Below, piece after piece: positions 35,521-45,288 of a stretch of DNA of 64,000 nucleotides (positions within the stretch are counted from its first letter, which is position 1; every line of letters starts with the position of its first letter). The stretch is from positions 1-64,000 of the forward strand of contig NZ_JAJIRP010000015.1 of NCBI RefSeq assembly GCF_025717555.1, given 5' to 3'. A model generated the notes under the pieces. The model did no database searches, was not told where the DNA came from, and worked only from the letters and a program-made list of their open reading frames with translations. Source of the stretch: Paucibacter sp. B2R-40. Its GTDB lineage: Bacteria > Pseudomonadota > Gammaproteobacteria > Burkholderiales > Burkholderiaceae_C. Made by a program: the position numbers and the translations under genes.

Positions 35521-37557
35521 ATGCGCAAGCGGAATTTTTTAGCAGTATATGGAGCGCTAGGCGCAATGGCACTGACCTTGAGCCTGTCGCTTGGAACTCA
35601 TGACCGCGCCCAGGCGCAAACCACCGCTGCACTGACCCAGCCTGATCTCGTCCTGGAGGCCCACGACGCCCAGCGCCGCAAAGATCGCAAACGCTTGAGT
35701 GCCATCAACGAGCTCGCGCAAGCGCAGCGCCACCCGCTGGCACCTTGGATCGCCTATTGGGAGTTGGGCCTGCGCCTGGGCGAAGTCAGCCAAGCCGAGG
35801 TGACGGCTTTTTATGCCCGCTGGCCGGGCACATATGTCGAGGACAGGCTGCGCAATGACTGGCTGCTGGAGTTGGGGCGCAGGCGTGACTGGAAGAACTT
35901 CGCCATTGATCATCCGCGTTTCCAGATGCGCGATGACCGCGAGGTGGCCTGCTATGCCTTGCTGATCGAACACCTGAACGGGCGCAATGTGATCGAGCAG
36001 GCGCGTTCAAACTGGCTGGCTCAGCGCGACGGCGACGACGGCTGCCAGTTGCTGGCCGCTACCCTGCTCGACGCCAAACAGCTTGGCCAAGCCGATGCTT
36101 GGCTGAAGTTGCGCCTGAGCGTCGAGGCGCAGCGTCCGCGCGCCGCCAAACAAGCGGCCAGCCTGCTCGGCAAACCGGTCGAGCTGGCCTTGGCCGAGCT
36201 ACAAGACAATCCCGCGCGCTACATCAACCGCAAGGCCAAAGGCGGCCCACGCACCCACACCGAATTGGCGAGCTTGGCACTGATGCGCGTCGCGGCCAGT
36301 GATCCGGCCCAGGCGGCGGAACTGATGTTCAAGCGCTGGGAGGCCGAATTGCCGCATGATTTGGCCGCCTGGACCTGGGCGCAAATCGGTCGCCAGGCTG
36401 CATTCAAACTGCAACCCGAAGCTAACGACTATTTCGAGCGCGCATTCAAGCAGCAGGCCAAACACCAGCAGCAACAGCCGCCCGAATGGAGCAGCGAGAC
36501 CTGGGCCTGGGCCGCCCGCGCCGCCATGCGCGCCGGCGATTGGCCACAAGTGCTGCGCGTCTTGGGCAAAATGAGCCCGGCCGATCAAGCCGATCCCACC
36601 TGGCAGTTCTGGCGGGCGCGGGCGCTGCTGGCAAGTGCTGCCGACGGTGCGCCTGGGGAGGCGATCCGCGCCGAAGCGCGCAGCCTGCTGCAAGCCACCG
36701 TTTCACCGCTGACTTTTTATGGCCGCTTGGCCGGCGAGGAACTCGGCCTGACCCTGCAGATGCCCGCCACGCCAAGTCCCTTGACGGCGGCCGAGCGCAA
36801 ACAAGCTCAAACCCATGCCGGCTTGAACAGCGCGCTGCTGCTGATCGATATCGGCCTGCGCAATGAAGGCGTTAGAGAATGGAACTTCAGCCTTATGCGC
36901 ATGAGCGACCGCGAGTTGCGCGCCGCAGCCCAAGAGGCCTGCGATCGCGAAATCTGGGATCGCTGCATCAACACCAGCGAGCGCAGCCGCGTTGAGATCG
37001 ATATGAACCAACGCTTCCCGACGCCGCATCGCCAGCAATTGCTGGCCAAGTCGCGCGAGGTCGGAGTTGACCCGGCCTATGTCTACGGCTTGGTCAGGCA
37101 GGAATCGCGTTTTGTGATGGATGCGCGTTCGCATGTCGGCGCCTCGGGTTTGATGCAGGTGATGCCGGCCACCGCGCGCTGGACGGCCAAGAAAATTGGC
37201 GCCGAGTTTCGGCCCGAATACATGCTGGAGCGCGACTTCAACATCAAGATTGGCGCCAGCTACTTGAAGCTGGTGCTGGATGACTTTGGCGGTTCGATGG
37301 CGATGGCGGCTGCGGCCTATAACGCAGGTCCTGGACGCCCCCGGCGCTGGCGCGAAGGCGCCGTTTTGGAGGCCGCAGTCTGGGCCGAGAACATCCCCTT
37401 CAACGAGACCCGTGACTATGTCAAAAAAGTGCTGACCAATTCGGCCCTCTATGCCCAAGTTTTGGGCCTGGACAACACCAGCGTGCGCAAGCGACTGGGT
37501 CCGCCAATCGGTCCGCGCGAGAGCAGCCCCAACATCACACCGGAGGAGCAACAATGA
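35521..37557 (+). CDS. slt: Soluble lytic murein transglycosylase
   Basis: 678 residues from the ATG at 35521. Signal peptide about 1-32 (ends DRAQA). A long alpha-helical superhelix (about 40-510) is followed by the goose-type lysozyme domain with catalytic Glu in VRQESRF, SGLMQVMPATA and AAAAYNAGPGR. It cleaves peptidoglycan to 1,6-anhydro products in the periplasm. The stop overlaps the next gene by ATGA. Confidence 0.94.
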   Translation: MRKRNFLAVYGALGAMALTLSLSLGTHDRAQAQTTAALTQPDLVLEAHDAQRRKDRKRLSAINELAQAQRHPLAPWIAYWELGLRLGEVSQAEVTAFYARWPGTYVEDRLRNDWLLELGRRRDWKNFAIDHPRFQMRDDREVACYALLIEHLNGRNVIEQARSNWLAQRDGDDGCQLLAATLLDAKQLGQADAWLKLRLSVEAQRPRAAKQAASLLGKPVELALAELQDNPARYINRKAKGGPRTHTELASLALMRVAASDPAQAAELMFKRWEAELPHDLAAWTWAQIGRQAAFKLQPEANDYFERAFKQQAKHQQQQPPEWSSETWAWAARAAMRAGDWPQVLRVLGKMSPADQADPTWQFWRARALLASAADGAPGEAIRAEARSLLQATVSPLTFYGRLAGEELGLTLQMPATPSPLTAAERKQAQTHAGLNSALLLIDIGLRNEGVREWNFSLMRMSDRELRAAAQEACDREIWDRCINTSERSRVEIDMNQRFPTPHRQQLLAKSREVGVDPAYVYGLVRQESRFVMDARSHVGASGLMQVMPATARWTAKKIGAEFRPEYMLERDFNIKIGASYLKLVLDDFGGSMAMAAAAYNAGPGRPRRWREGAVLEAAVWAENIPFNETRDYVKKVLTNSALYAQVLGLDNTSVRKRLGPPIGPRESSPNITPEEQQ

Positions 37558-38528
37558 TGGTGAGCATGACAAATCCGAATATCCTGATTTTGGGCGGCAG
37601 TGGTTTCATCGGGCGCAGCCTGTGTGAGCAGCTCATTCGGGCTTACGGCGGGCGCGCTCGCATCACCGTGCCGACGCGTCGCTTGAGCCATGCGCAAGCA
37701 ATCCAAGGTCTGCCAGGGCTGACCGTGTTGCAGGCCGATGTGCATCAAGCCGGTCAGCTGGAAAGCCTGCTGACCGGCCATGATTTGGTGATCAATCTGA
37801 TCGCTATTTTGCAAGGCAGCGAGGCCCAGTTTGAGCGCGCGCATGTGGCTTTGCCGCGCCACTTGGCCAAGGTTTGTGCGGCGACTGGCTTGCGCCGCTT
37901 GATCCATGTCAGCGCCCTTGGCGTCGCTGACGATGGCCAGCCTGCACCATCGCGCTACTTGCGCTCCAAGGCTGCGGGCGAGGCCGTGTTGCGCGGGGCG
38001 AATTTGGACCTGACATTGCTGCGCCCCTCGGTGGTGTTCGGCGCCGGCGACCACTTTGTCAATCTGTTTGCCAAGTTGCAAGCGGTCTTCCCGGTCTTGC
38101 CGCTGGCAGGGGCGCACGTCAAATTCCAGCCGGTCTGGGTGGAGGATGTGGCCGCCGCCATCGTCGCCTGCGTGCTTGACGGCAGCACGGCCGGCCAGAC
38201 CTTCGAGCTGGCCGGGCCACAAGTACTGAGTCTGGCAGACATTGCGCACCTTGCCGGGCAGATCAGCGGCCATGCGCGGCCCATCTTTGCGCTGCCCGCG
38301 CCTTTGGCCTGGGCGCAGGCGGTGGCGATGGAATTGATGCCGGGCGAGCCGTTGATGTCACGCGACAATCTTGCATCCATGCGGGTTGCCAATGTCGCCA
38401 GCGGCTTGTTGCCGGGGCTTGAAACCTTGGGGCTAAGCCCTCAATCGATTGCCGCCGTCGTACCCAGTTACCTGAGCGCAGGCCAAGGATGTGCTCGCCT
38501 GGAGGCTTGGCGGGCGGCAAGGCATTGA
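37554..38528 (+). CDS. NAD(P)-binding reductase, NDUFA9-like
   Basis: 324 residues. The Rossmann motif ILGGSGFIGRSL opens the chain; the short-chain-type core follows, with LRPSVVFGAGD as in the atypical SDR a5 group related to complex I subunit NDUFA9. The active-site Tyr-x-x-x-Lys appears as YLRSK. Function is not defined; relatives are linked to NADH dehydrogenase or to ubiquinone and hopanoid chemistry. It is coupled to slt by a 4-base overlap. Confidence 0.85.
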   Translation: MMVSMTNPNILILGGSGFIGRSLCEQLIRAYGGRARITVPTRRLSHAQAIQGLPGLTVLQADVHQAGQLESLLTGHDLVINLIAILQGSEAQFERAHVALPRHLAKVCAATGLRRLIHVSALGVADDGQPAPSRYLRSKAAGEAVLRGANLDLTLLRPSVVFGAGDHFVNLFAKLQAVFPVLPLAGAHVKFQPVWVEDVAAAIVACVLDGSTAGQTFELAGPQVLSLADIAHLAGQISGHARPIFALPAPLAWAQAVAMELMPGEPLMSRDNLASMRVANVASGLLPGLETLGLSPQSIAAVVPSYLSAGQGCARLEAWRAARH

Positions 38529-38551
38529 TGCTCTTGCGACATCAATGCCTT
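38519..38551 (+). terminator. Perfect 12-bp hairpin overlapping a stop codon
   Basis: AAGGCATTGATG (38519-38530) pairs perfectly with CATCAATGCCTT (38540-38551) over 9 bases and contains the stop codon of the reductase gene. No T-run follows, so it may protect the 3' end instead of terminating. Confidence 0.55.
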
Positions 38552-38623
38552 GCATAAACCTCACCCATCAGAGGTCGCCACTTGACTATGCTCAGCCTTC
38601 TATTTTTTGAGAGGTGACGGGAC

Positions 38624-39304
38624 ATGAAACTCTATATCGGCAACAAAAATTACTCGTCCTGGTCGATGCGGCCCTGGGTGCTGCTGAAGGCCTTCGGCAT
38701 CCCCTTTGAGGAGGTCAAGCTGCGCTTTGACTTCACGCCGGGTTCGGCTTTTTACCAAGCGCTGAACCCGGTCACACCGACGGCCAAGGTGCCGGTCCTG
38801 GTCGAAGACGACGGTTTTGCGGTCTGGGACACCTTGGCGATCACCGAAGCGATCGCCGAGCTGCACCCCGAGCATGCGATCTGGCCGCAAGACGCCCGCC
38901 AGCGCGCCCGTGCCCGCAGTCTGTGCGCCGAAATGCATTGCGGTTTTGGCAAGCTGCGCGGTCTGTGTCCGATGAATATCGACGCCGATCTGCGCGAAGT
39001 CGGCGCCAAACTGCTGAGCACCGAGCCGGGGCTGCACAGCGACCTGGCGCGCATGGAAGCAATCTGGAGCGAGGCGCTGGCCGCCAGCGGCGGACCCTAT
39101 CTGTTTGGCGCCTTTGGGGCCACCGACGCCTACTTCGCCCCGGTCGTGATGCGCATCACGCGCTACGGCCTGCCGCTGAGTGCTACGGGCGCGGCCTATG
39201 CAAAGGCTGTCGAGCAGCATCCGGCCGTCGCTGCCTGGGTCCAGGATGCCCTCGCCGAGCAGGATTTCCTGGACTTCGAAGAGCCCTATCGGCAACAGGC
39301 CTGA
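38624..39304 (+). CDS. Glutathione S-transferase family protein
   Basis: 226 residues. The thioredoxin-like N-terminal domain begins MKLYIGNKNYSSWSMRPW, in which the Ser residues of YSSWSMR are the likely glutathione-activating site, and continues to the conserved AKVPVLVED and DTLAITEAIAE. The C-terminal helical domain follows. It resembles the YfcF/YibF-related bacterial GSTs. GAGAGG stands 10 bases upstream. It is monocistronic, closed by a hairpin at 39328. Confidence 0.9.
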   Translation: MKLYIGNKNYSSWSMRPWVLLKAFGIPFEEVKLRFDFTPGSAFYQALNPVTPTAKVPVLVEDDGFAVWDTLAITEAIAELHPEHAIWPQDARQRARARSLCAEMHCGFGKLRGLCPMNIDADLREVGAKLLSTEPGLHSDLARMEAIWSEALAASGGPYLFGAFGATDAYFAPVVMRITRYGLPLSATGAAYAKAVEQHPAVAAWVQDALAEQDFLDFEEPYRQQA

Positions 39305-39327
39305 CCCCATTTCTATCCGCCAAAGAC

Positions 39328-39352
39328 AAAGAGCGCCTCTAGGGCGCTCTTT
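39328..39352. terminator. Terminator after the GST gene
   Basis: AAAGAGCGCC (39328-39337) pairs with GGCGCTCTTT (39343-39352), with A and T runs on both sides; it serves the GST gene and the convergent PEP-CTERM gene. Confidence 0.88.
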
Positions 39353-39401
39353 ATTTCACATCCATCGAGCCTTGCGGCCCGATATCTGTTTTATCTAATG
39401 C

Positions 39402-39905
39402 TTAGTCAGCCTTGCGACGGCGGGCCACGAAACCAACAACACCCAGGCCACCCAACAGCAGGGCGTAGGTGGTTGGCTCAGGAACGGCCGTCACGGCGAT
39501 CGAGCCTGTGAACCCAACGGTAGAGCCGCCAATGGCTTTGCCGGTAACAACAATGGTGTGAACCGTGTTGGTCACGGTTGGCACCAGGTATTGCCAGACG
39601 TCAACGCCGAAACCCGGTACGGAGAAATCGATCACCGGAGTGAACAGATTGCCATCAAAGGTCACGCCGGTCACATCGTAACCAGCTCCGGAGAAGTTGG
39701 CGGTAACGAAGCTATTCAGCTGAGTGATTGGGCCCAGACCGGTCAGGTCCAAAGTGAAGGTATTGATGGCTTGGTTGCCGCCAAAGCTGCCAGCAAAAGT
39801 CGTTGCGTCAATAGGCGACAAGACGATAGGAGTGGCGGCCTGCGCTGCTGCAGCACCGATCACAAACAGAGCCGCAACAGCGGACTTAGCAAAATTCAGT
39901 GTCAT
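39402..39905 (-). CDS. Small exported FxDxF-like PEP-CTERM protein
   Basis: 167 residues from the ATG at 39905, with AAGGG 7 bases upstream. Signal peptide about 1-23 (ends AAAAQAA). The mature part is a Thr-, Gly- and Phe-rich beta-looking domain (FTLDLTGLGPI, VTGVTFDG). The C-terminal exosortase signal is VPEPTTYALL, a hydrophobic stretch and RRRKAD. No enzymatic motif. Its promoter region carries tandem CCTAGTT-type repeats 80-110 bp upstream. Confidence 0.85.
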   Translation of the reverse strand: MTLNFAKSAVAALFVIGAAAAQAATPIVLSPIDATTFAGSFGGNQAINTFTLDLTGLGPITQLNSFVTANFSGAGYDVTGVTFDGNLFTPVIDFSVPGFGVDVWQYLVPTVTNTVHTIVVTGKAIGGSTVGFTGSIAVTAVPEPTTYALLLGGLGVVGFVARRRKAD

Positions 39906-39985
39906 ATTATTTCCCTTGAAGTAGCCGCACCTCAAGTGGAGGCACGAAACTGTTAAAACGCTCAGGTCACAATGTAGCCGCTGCG

Positions 39986-40015
39986 CCTAGTTCGGGCACC
40001 CCCTAGTTGGGGGGG
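39986..40015. promoter_or_regulatory. Tandem CCTAGTT repeats before a PEP-CTERM gene
   Basis: CCTAGTTCGGG (39986-39996) and CCTAGTTGGGG (40002-40012) are direct repeats 16 bp apart, about 1.5 helical turns, in the gap between the divergent PEP-CTERM and cca genes. A related CACCCCTAG...TGGG sequence lies upstream of the other plus-strand PEP-CTERM gene (about 23748-23764). Likely a regulator site; the regulator is unknown. Confidence 0.4.
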
Positions 40016-40076
40016 ATTCGGCTTATAAATCACTTTAGCGCTTGAATATGACAATATTCCCACTACCGGAGTCTCC

Positions 40077-41315
40077 GTGAATCAATATTTGGTCGGCGGT
40101 GCGGTGCGCGACCGCTTGATGGGCCTGGCCGCCAAAGATCACGACTGGGTCGTCGTCGGAGCCGATCCGCAAGCGATGCTGCGAGCCGGCTATCTACCGG
40201 TAGGCCGTGATTTCCCGGTTTTTCTGCATCCGCAGACGCATGAGGAATACGCCTTGGCGCGCACCGAGCGCAAGACCGCCCCCGGTTACCACGGCTTTGA
40301 CTTTCAGGCTTCACCCGAGGTGACGCTGGAGCAAGACCTGGCGCGGCGTGACCTGACGATCAATGCGATGGCGCAGGACGACGCCGGCACCGTCATCGAC
40401 CCTTATGGTGGTCAGCAGGATTTGATCGACAAGGTTTTGCGCCATGTTTCGCCGGCCTTTGCCGAGGATCCGGTGCGCATCTTGCGCCTGGCACGCTTCG
40501 CGGCACGCTTTGCCGACTTCAGCGTCGCACCCGAAACCCTGGCCTTGATGCGGCAGATGGTGGTGGATGGCGAGGTCGATGCCTTGGTGGCCGAGCGGGT
40601 ATGGCAGGAATTTGCGCGCGGACTGATGGAGGCCAGGCCATCGAGAATGCTGGAGGTCTTGCGTGACTGCGGCGCGCTGGCGCGACTCAGCCCCGAAGTG
40701 GACGCTTTGTTCGGCGTGCCGCAGCCCGAGGCGCATCACCCTGAGATCGACACCGGCGCCCATGTGCTGCTGGTACTGAACCAATGCGCCACCCAGGCCG
40801 CGCCGCTGACCGTGCGCTACGCCTGCCTCTGCCACGACCTGGGCAAGGCGCTGACGCCTGCAGAGCTGTTGCCGCGCCACATCGGCCATGAGGGCCGCAG
40901 CGTGCCGCTGCTCAAGCGCCTGAGCGAGCGCTGGCGTGTGCCGACCGATTGCCGCGAACTGGCCGAGTTGGTCGCACGCGAGCACACCCATGTCCATCAG
41001 AGCGAGGGCTTCAGCGCTGAGGCGCGGCTGCGGCTGCTGGAGCGCTGCGACGCTTGGCGTCGGCCGGAGCGCTTCGAGCAAATGCTCTGGGCCTGCGAAT
41101 GCGATGCCCGGGGCCGACTGGGCCTGGAGCAGCGCCCTTATCCGCAACGTGAGCGTTTGCAGCGGGACTTGCAGGCGACGCTGGCCGTTGACCTGAGCGC
41201 AGTCAGTGCCGCCGCTTTGGCCGAAGGCAAGCGCGGGCCGGCGATTGGGCGGGCCGTGCAGACGGCGCGCCTGAACGCCCTGCTGGCCCTACCAGCCGAA
41301 CTACAGGCTGTGTGA
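40077..41315 (+). CDS. cca: Multifunctional CCA tRNA nucleotidyltransferase
   Basis: 412 residues, the same length as the E. coli enzyme, from a GTG at 40077 with CGGAG 5 bases upstream. It adds or repairs the 3' CCA of tRNAs. The nucleotidyltransferase motif is [13 protein letters not shown] followed by DHDWVVVG; the [10 protein letters not shown] segment is typical. A C-terminal HD domain is shown by CHDLGKA, as in the gammaproteobacterial type with phosphatase activity. Its end overlaps the convergent methyltransferase gene by 15 bases. Confidence 0.95.
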   Translation: MNQYLVGGAVRDRLMGLAAKDHDWVVVGADPQAMLRAGYLPVGRDFPVFLHPQTHEEYALARTERKTAPGYHGFDFQASPEVTLEQDLARRDLTINAMAQDDAGTVIDPYGGQQDLIDKVLRHVSPAFAEDPVRILRLARFAARFADFSVAPETLALMRQMVVDGEVDALVAERVWQEFARGLMEARPSRMLEVLRDCGALARLSPEVDALFGVPQPEAHHPEIDTGAHVLLVLNQCATQAAPLTVRYACLCHDLGKALTPAELLPRHIGHEGRSVPLLKRLSERWRVPTDCRELAELVAREHTHVHQSEGFSAEARLRLLERCDAWRRPERFEQMLWACECDARGRLGLEQRPYPQRERLQRDLQATLAVDLSAVSAAALAEGKRGPAIGRAVQTARLNALLALPAELQAV

Positions 41316-42419
41316 GCGGTCACCGGCGCTGAAGCCCATAGCGTCAAAACCGTCACCGGTCGCAAAGCCTATGACCTTGAACAACTCGCCCATCTCGTGC
41401 TCGGCGATCAATTTGTGCGCCATCACGCGCTCGGCCAAGCTGGCTGTTTCCAATAAAGCCGCCAGGCCGCAGTTGAACAAGAAGTGAGCCTGATTGGTGT
41501 AGCCAAGCACAGTCAAACCGGCATCTTGGCCGGCCAGCGCAATGCCACTGAAATTGACATGGGCGGTGATATCTTTTTGCCCCAGCAAGACCAAAGGGTC
41601 CGCATCGGCGCGGTGTTCGTGGTGGCACATCAAGGTGCCGCCTGAGCGTTGCGGGTGGTAATACTCGGCCTCGGGGAAACCGTAGTCGATCAGGAACACC
41701 GCGCCACGCCGCAAGCTGGCCGCCAATGTACGAACAAAAGCTTCCGCCTGGGCGTGAATTTCGGTCACGGTGCCAGGCGCGAAGTGCAGGACATCCGCCA
41801 CCGGAGGCAGCGCCGCGCCCGGTCTGTCTGCAAAAGCGAGGGCGCCAGTTTGCTCATCGACGACAACGCCGCGCTCGGCCCAAGCCCGCCCATCAAAAGC
41901 CAAGAGCTGCACCGGCATGGCGTCCAGGACTTCGTTGCCCAGCACCACGCCCTCGAAGGCCTCGGGCAGTTGGTCCAGCCAGCGCACCTTGCCGCTCCAG
42001 GCGCTCAGGCGCTCGGCTTGGCGCTGGCGCAGGCTGCCGGACAGATCGACGATGTTGTAACTGCTAATTTGCTGGCCTTGCTCGTCAAGTGCCTGCAGCA
42101 CTTGCGCGGCCAGCGCGCCGGTGCCGGCCCCGAATTCCCACACCTCGTCAGTGGCGGTGGCCGCCAAGGCCTGGCCGACCTGAGCGGCCAGTGCGCGGCC
42201 AAACAGGGGTGACATTTCGGGCGCGGTGACAAAGTCGGAGCCCCCCTCTTTGGCGCTGGGCATGAGCCCGAACTTGCGCCGCTGGTTGCTGTAGTAACCC
42301 AGACCAGGCGCATACAGCGCCAGCGCCATGAACTGATCAAAGCCCAGCCAACCGCCAGCCTCATTGATGGCCTGGCGTATCTTTTGATCCAGCAGACTGT
42401 CGGATTTGCTGACGGTCAT
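41301..42419 (-). CDS. MidA/NDUFAF7-type SAM-dependent methyltransferase
   Basis: 372 residues from the ATG at 42419, which overlaps the upstream stop (ATGA). [12 protein letters not shown] and [13 protein letters not shown] are signatures of the family, and the SAM site is [14 protein letters not shown]. The eukaryotic relative methylates an Arg of complex I; bacterial targets are unknown. Last gene of the tsaB-rimI-UDG-EAL operon. Confidence 0.87.
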   Translation of the reverse strand: MTVSKSDSLLDQKIRQAINEAGGWLGFDQFMALALYAPGLGYYSNQRRKFGLMPSAKEGGSDFVTAPEMSPLFGRALAAQVGQALAATATDEVWEFGAGTGALAAQVLQALDEQGQQISSYNIVDLSGSLRQRQAERLSAWSGKVRWLDQLPEAFEGVVLGNEVLDAMPVQLLAFDGRAWAERGVVVDEQTGALAFADRPGAALPPVADVLHFAPGTVTEIHAQAEAFVRTLAASLRRGAVFLIDYGFPEAEYYHPQRSGGTLMCHHEHRADADPLVLLGQKDITAHVNFSGIALAGQDAGLTVLGYTNQAHFLFNCGLAALLETASLAERVMAHKLIAEHEMGELFKVIGFATGDGFDAMGFSAGDRSHSL

Positions 42420-44473
42420 GAGCGCTGCACCAACCAATGTTCAAAGGCCTGCGCCGACATCGGCTCGCCGATCATTTCGCCCTGCAGGCCATCGCAACCC
42501 CACTCAAGCAACAAGTCGCGTTGCGCGACGCTCCTGACACCCTCGGCACTGACCTGCAGCCCCAGGCCCGAGGCCATCTGAATCACGGCCCGCACAATGG
42601 CCGCCGCGCCTTTGTCCGCCGGCAAGGGGGCCACAAAGCTCTGATCGATCTTGAGCTTGTCCAGCGGCAGCCGGGTCAGGTGCGCCAAAGAGGTGTAGCC
42701 GGTGCCGAAGTCATCGACCGACACCGTCAGGCCCAAGGCCCGCAAGGCCGCCAGCGTTGCCGGCGCACTGGCAATTTCATCCATCAACATGCGCTCGGTC
42801 AGCTCCAGCTCCAGCCAAGCGCCGGGCACACCCACGTCACTCAAGATCTTGGCCACCAACTCGGCGAAACCATCTAGGCGGAACTCCATGCGGGAGAGGT
42901 TGACGGCGATGCGCACCGGGGCGATGCCGCTTTGATGCCAGGCACGCGCCTGCTCGGCTGCCGCACGCATCACCCAAGCCCCCAGATCCAACATCAGCCG
43001 ATGCCGCTCGGCCACGTCGATGAAAGCATCGGGGCCGAGCAGGCCGCGCTGCGGATGCCGCCAGCGCAGCAAAGCCTCGGCCCCAACCAGCGCGCCGGTG
43101 GCCGCAGCCACCTGCGGCTGAAAGTACAGCACGAACTCATTGCGTTCGATCGCCTGCACCAATTGACTCTCCAGCACCAACTCCGCATAGGCGCTGTCGG
43201 CTTGGCTGGGCTCATAAAAACAATAGCTGGCGCGCCCCTTGGCCTTGGCCAGATACATGGCCATATCGGCATGTTGAATCAGGTCCTCGGCCCTGGCGCC
43301 ATGGGCCGGATACATCGCCACGCCGATCGACGGCGTGACGGTCAGCACGCAGCCGTCGGCGGTGACCGGCACTTCGACCACGGCCAGCAGCGCCATCAGC
43401 ACCACCAGCACATCGGAGCGCGACTGCACATCGCCCAGCAGAATGACAAATTCATCGCCACCAAAACGCGCCACCAGATCGGTCGCGCGCAGGCATTCAC
43501 TGATGCGCTCGGCCACCGTTTTCAAGACCTTGTCGCCTTCCAGATGCCCAAGCGAATCATTGACACGCTTGAAGTTATCCAGGTCGATGAAGAGCAGCGC
43601 CAGCTGATGCGGCGCCTGCGCTGCCGCGTAGATCAAGGCCTGCACCTGCTCCATAAAGGCACTACGGTTCAACAAGCCGGTCAGATCATCGTGATGGGCA
43701 AGATAATGGATGCGGGCCTGTGCGGCCAGACGCTCGCTGATGTCGCGCACGATCGTCATGCGCAGGCGCTCGCCCTTGCGCACCAAGGTGCGAACGATGA
43801 ATTCGACCGCAATCCTATGCCCATCCCGGTGCAGCATCGCGGACTCATAGCTGAGCTCATGGCCTGCGCTCATCACCGCGCTGACTTTGGCTCGCTCCTC
43901 CGGGCTGACGAAATCCAGCGCGGTTCGCCCGATCAATTCCTGCAGACCGTAGCCCAGCAACTGGCACAGCGGCGGGTTGACGTCAGTAATCAAACCGGCA
44001 CGGTGAAAGACGATGCCTTCGACCGAGGCCCGCATGAACTTCTCCAGCCGGGCTTCGGACTCAAGCGCCGCGATATCGGACAGATCGCGCGGCGAACTGT
44101 CCGATAGCTGCACCAGACATAGGGCCACTTCGCCGTCCGCATCTAACTGAGGAATCAAACTGACCCAAGTCCAACGCCGGGCAGCATCGACAGGCAACAA
44201 CTCCCGCTCATAGTGGACCGGCAGCCGCTCGTGCAACAGGCGCTCGACATAGGGCTGAATCAACTGCGCTGCCGCCGCACCTATGACCTCGGCAAAGCTC
44301 AGGCCCAGCACCGATTGTTCATCGAAGCCAAAAGCCTTCGCATAGGCTTGATTGGCAAACAAACAGCGCAAACTCTTGGCGTCGTACAGCGCCAACAGCA
44401 TGCCGGCATTGTCGGCGATGAGCCGCAGCCAATGCCCGGCTTGGGCAGGCTGAGGCACGAGCGCTGCGCTCAT
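42416..44473 (-). CDS. PAS-PAS-GGDEF-EAL c-di-GMP enzyme
   Basis: 685 residues from the ATG at 44473. Two PAS domains (about residues 10-130 and 145-260), a GGDEF domain with intact ARFGGDEF and an RxxD inhibitory site (RATD), and an EAL domain with EALLRW, NLSRMEF, ELTE, DDFGTGY and KIDQSF. Both catalytic sites look complete, so it may be bifunctional, but such tandem proteins usually act as phosphodiesterases with a GTP-sensing GGDEF. No membrane segment is seen, so the PAS domains sense an internal cue. Overlapping starts couple it to the uracil-DNA glycosylase upstream. Confidence 0.9.
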   Translation of the reverse strand: MSAALVPQPAQAGHWLRLIADNAGMLLALYDAKSLRCLFANQAYAKAFGFDEQSVLGLSFAEVIGAAAAQLIQPYVERLLHERLPVHYERELLPVDAARRWTWVSLIPQLDADGEVALCLVQLSDSSPRDLSDIAALESEARLEKFMRASVEGIVFHRAGLITDVNPPLCQLLGYGLQELIGRTALDFVSPEERAKVSAVMSAGHELSYESAMLHRDGHRIAVEFIVRTLVRKGERLRMTIVRDISERLAAQARIHYLAHHDDLTGLLNRSAFMEQVQALIYAAAQAPHQLALLFIDLDNFKRVNDSLGHLEGDKVLKTVAERISECLRATDLVARFGGDEFVILLGDVQSRSDVLVVLMALLAVVEVPVTADGCVLTVTPSIGVAMYPAHGARAEDLIQHADMAMYLAKAKGRASYCFYEPSQADSAYAELVLESQLVQAIERNEFVLYFQPQVAAATGALVGAEALLRWRHPQRGLLGPDAFIDVAERHRLMLDLGAWVMRAAAEQARAWHQSGIAPVRIAVNLSRMEFRLDGFAELVAKILSDVGVPGAWLELELTERMLMDEIASAPATLAALRALGLTVSVDDFGTGYTSLAHLTRLPLDKLKIDQSFVAPLPADKGAAAIVRAVIQMASGLGLQVSAEGVRSVAQRDLLLEWGCDGLQGEMIGEPMSAQAFEHWLVQRS

Positions 44474-45288
44474 GGTGGACCCAGCCCTTGCAGCGTCGCC
44501 CGCGCCAGGCACAGATCCTCCCAAGCGCGCGCCTTTTCGCCCAGATTTCGCAGCAAATAGCTGGGGGCCAGCGTGACGATCACCGGCGTGCCTTGGTAGT
44601 CATGTACACGCCCGCGCAGCCGGCCCAGCGGCTCGCTGCTGCCCAGCAGGGTCTGCACAGCCATACGCCCCATGGCCAAAATGATGCGCGGCTTCAACAA
44701 TTCGATTTGCCGCGCCAAGAAGGGGTGGCATTGCTGCAACTCCGTCGCACCGGGCGTGCTGCCGGGCGGCGGTCGGCACTTCAAGGCCGAGCTCAGATAC
44801 ACCTGCCGCTCAGGGGGTAAATCGGCATCCGGGCCTGCGTCAATGGACAGATTGATCGCGCGCAACATATTGCCCAGCAACTGGGCGGCCTGGCCGGCAA
44901 AGGGCTGGCCTTGCGCATCTTCTTGCTCACCCGGCGCCTCGCCCACGACCAGCCAATGTGCGCTGCTCGGCCCGGCACCAAACACGCTATTGCTGCGCCC
45001 AGCGCACAAGCCGCAGGCTCGGCATGCGGCCGCGCTGCTGCGCAACTCGTCCCAGTCCATGTGCGCGATGGCGGGCAAACGCGTCGTCTGAGCGGCAACA
45101 GGCGGCTGCACTTCAAGCACCGCAGGTGGCCGCAAAGTCGCCGGCAAGGCCTGCACTGCCGCGACGGCTGGGGGCGCCTCGGCGGGGGCCAACACCGGCT
45201 CCGGCTCAGCTGGCAGCGTCGCGACTGGCGACCACACCCGCAAGCCCATCTCGGCCAACATCGCGCGTTGCCGCTCGTCCCAGCTCAC
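44470..45288 (-). CDS. Family 4 uracil-DNA glycosylase (Fe-S)
   Basis: 272 residues. A Pro- and Ala-rich linker (about 20-75) precedes the catalytic domain. The iron-sulfur Cys cluster begins CRACGLC; the uracil-recognition motif is GEAPGEQED and the distal motif is APSYLLRN, in place of the more usual HPAALLR. SALKCRPPPG is another conserved segment. It removes uracil from DNA. It overlaps rimI upstream (ATGA) and the EAL gene downstream. Confidence 0.9.
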   Translation of the reverse strand: MSWDERQRAMLAEMGLRVWSPVATLPAEPEPVLAPAEAPPAVAAVQALPATLRPPAVLEVQPPVAAQTTRLPAIAHMDWDELRSSAAACRACGLCAGRSNSVFGAGPSSAHWLVVGEAPGEQEDAQGQPFAGQAAQLLGNMLRAINLSIDAGPDADLPPERQVYLSSALKCRPPPGSTPGATELQQCHPFLARQIELLKPRIILAMGRMAVQTLLGSSEPLGRLRGRVHDYQGTPVIVTLAPSYLLRNLGEKARAWEDLCLARATLQGLGPP

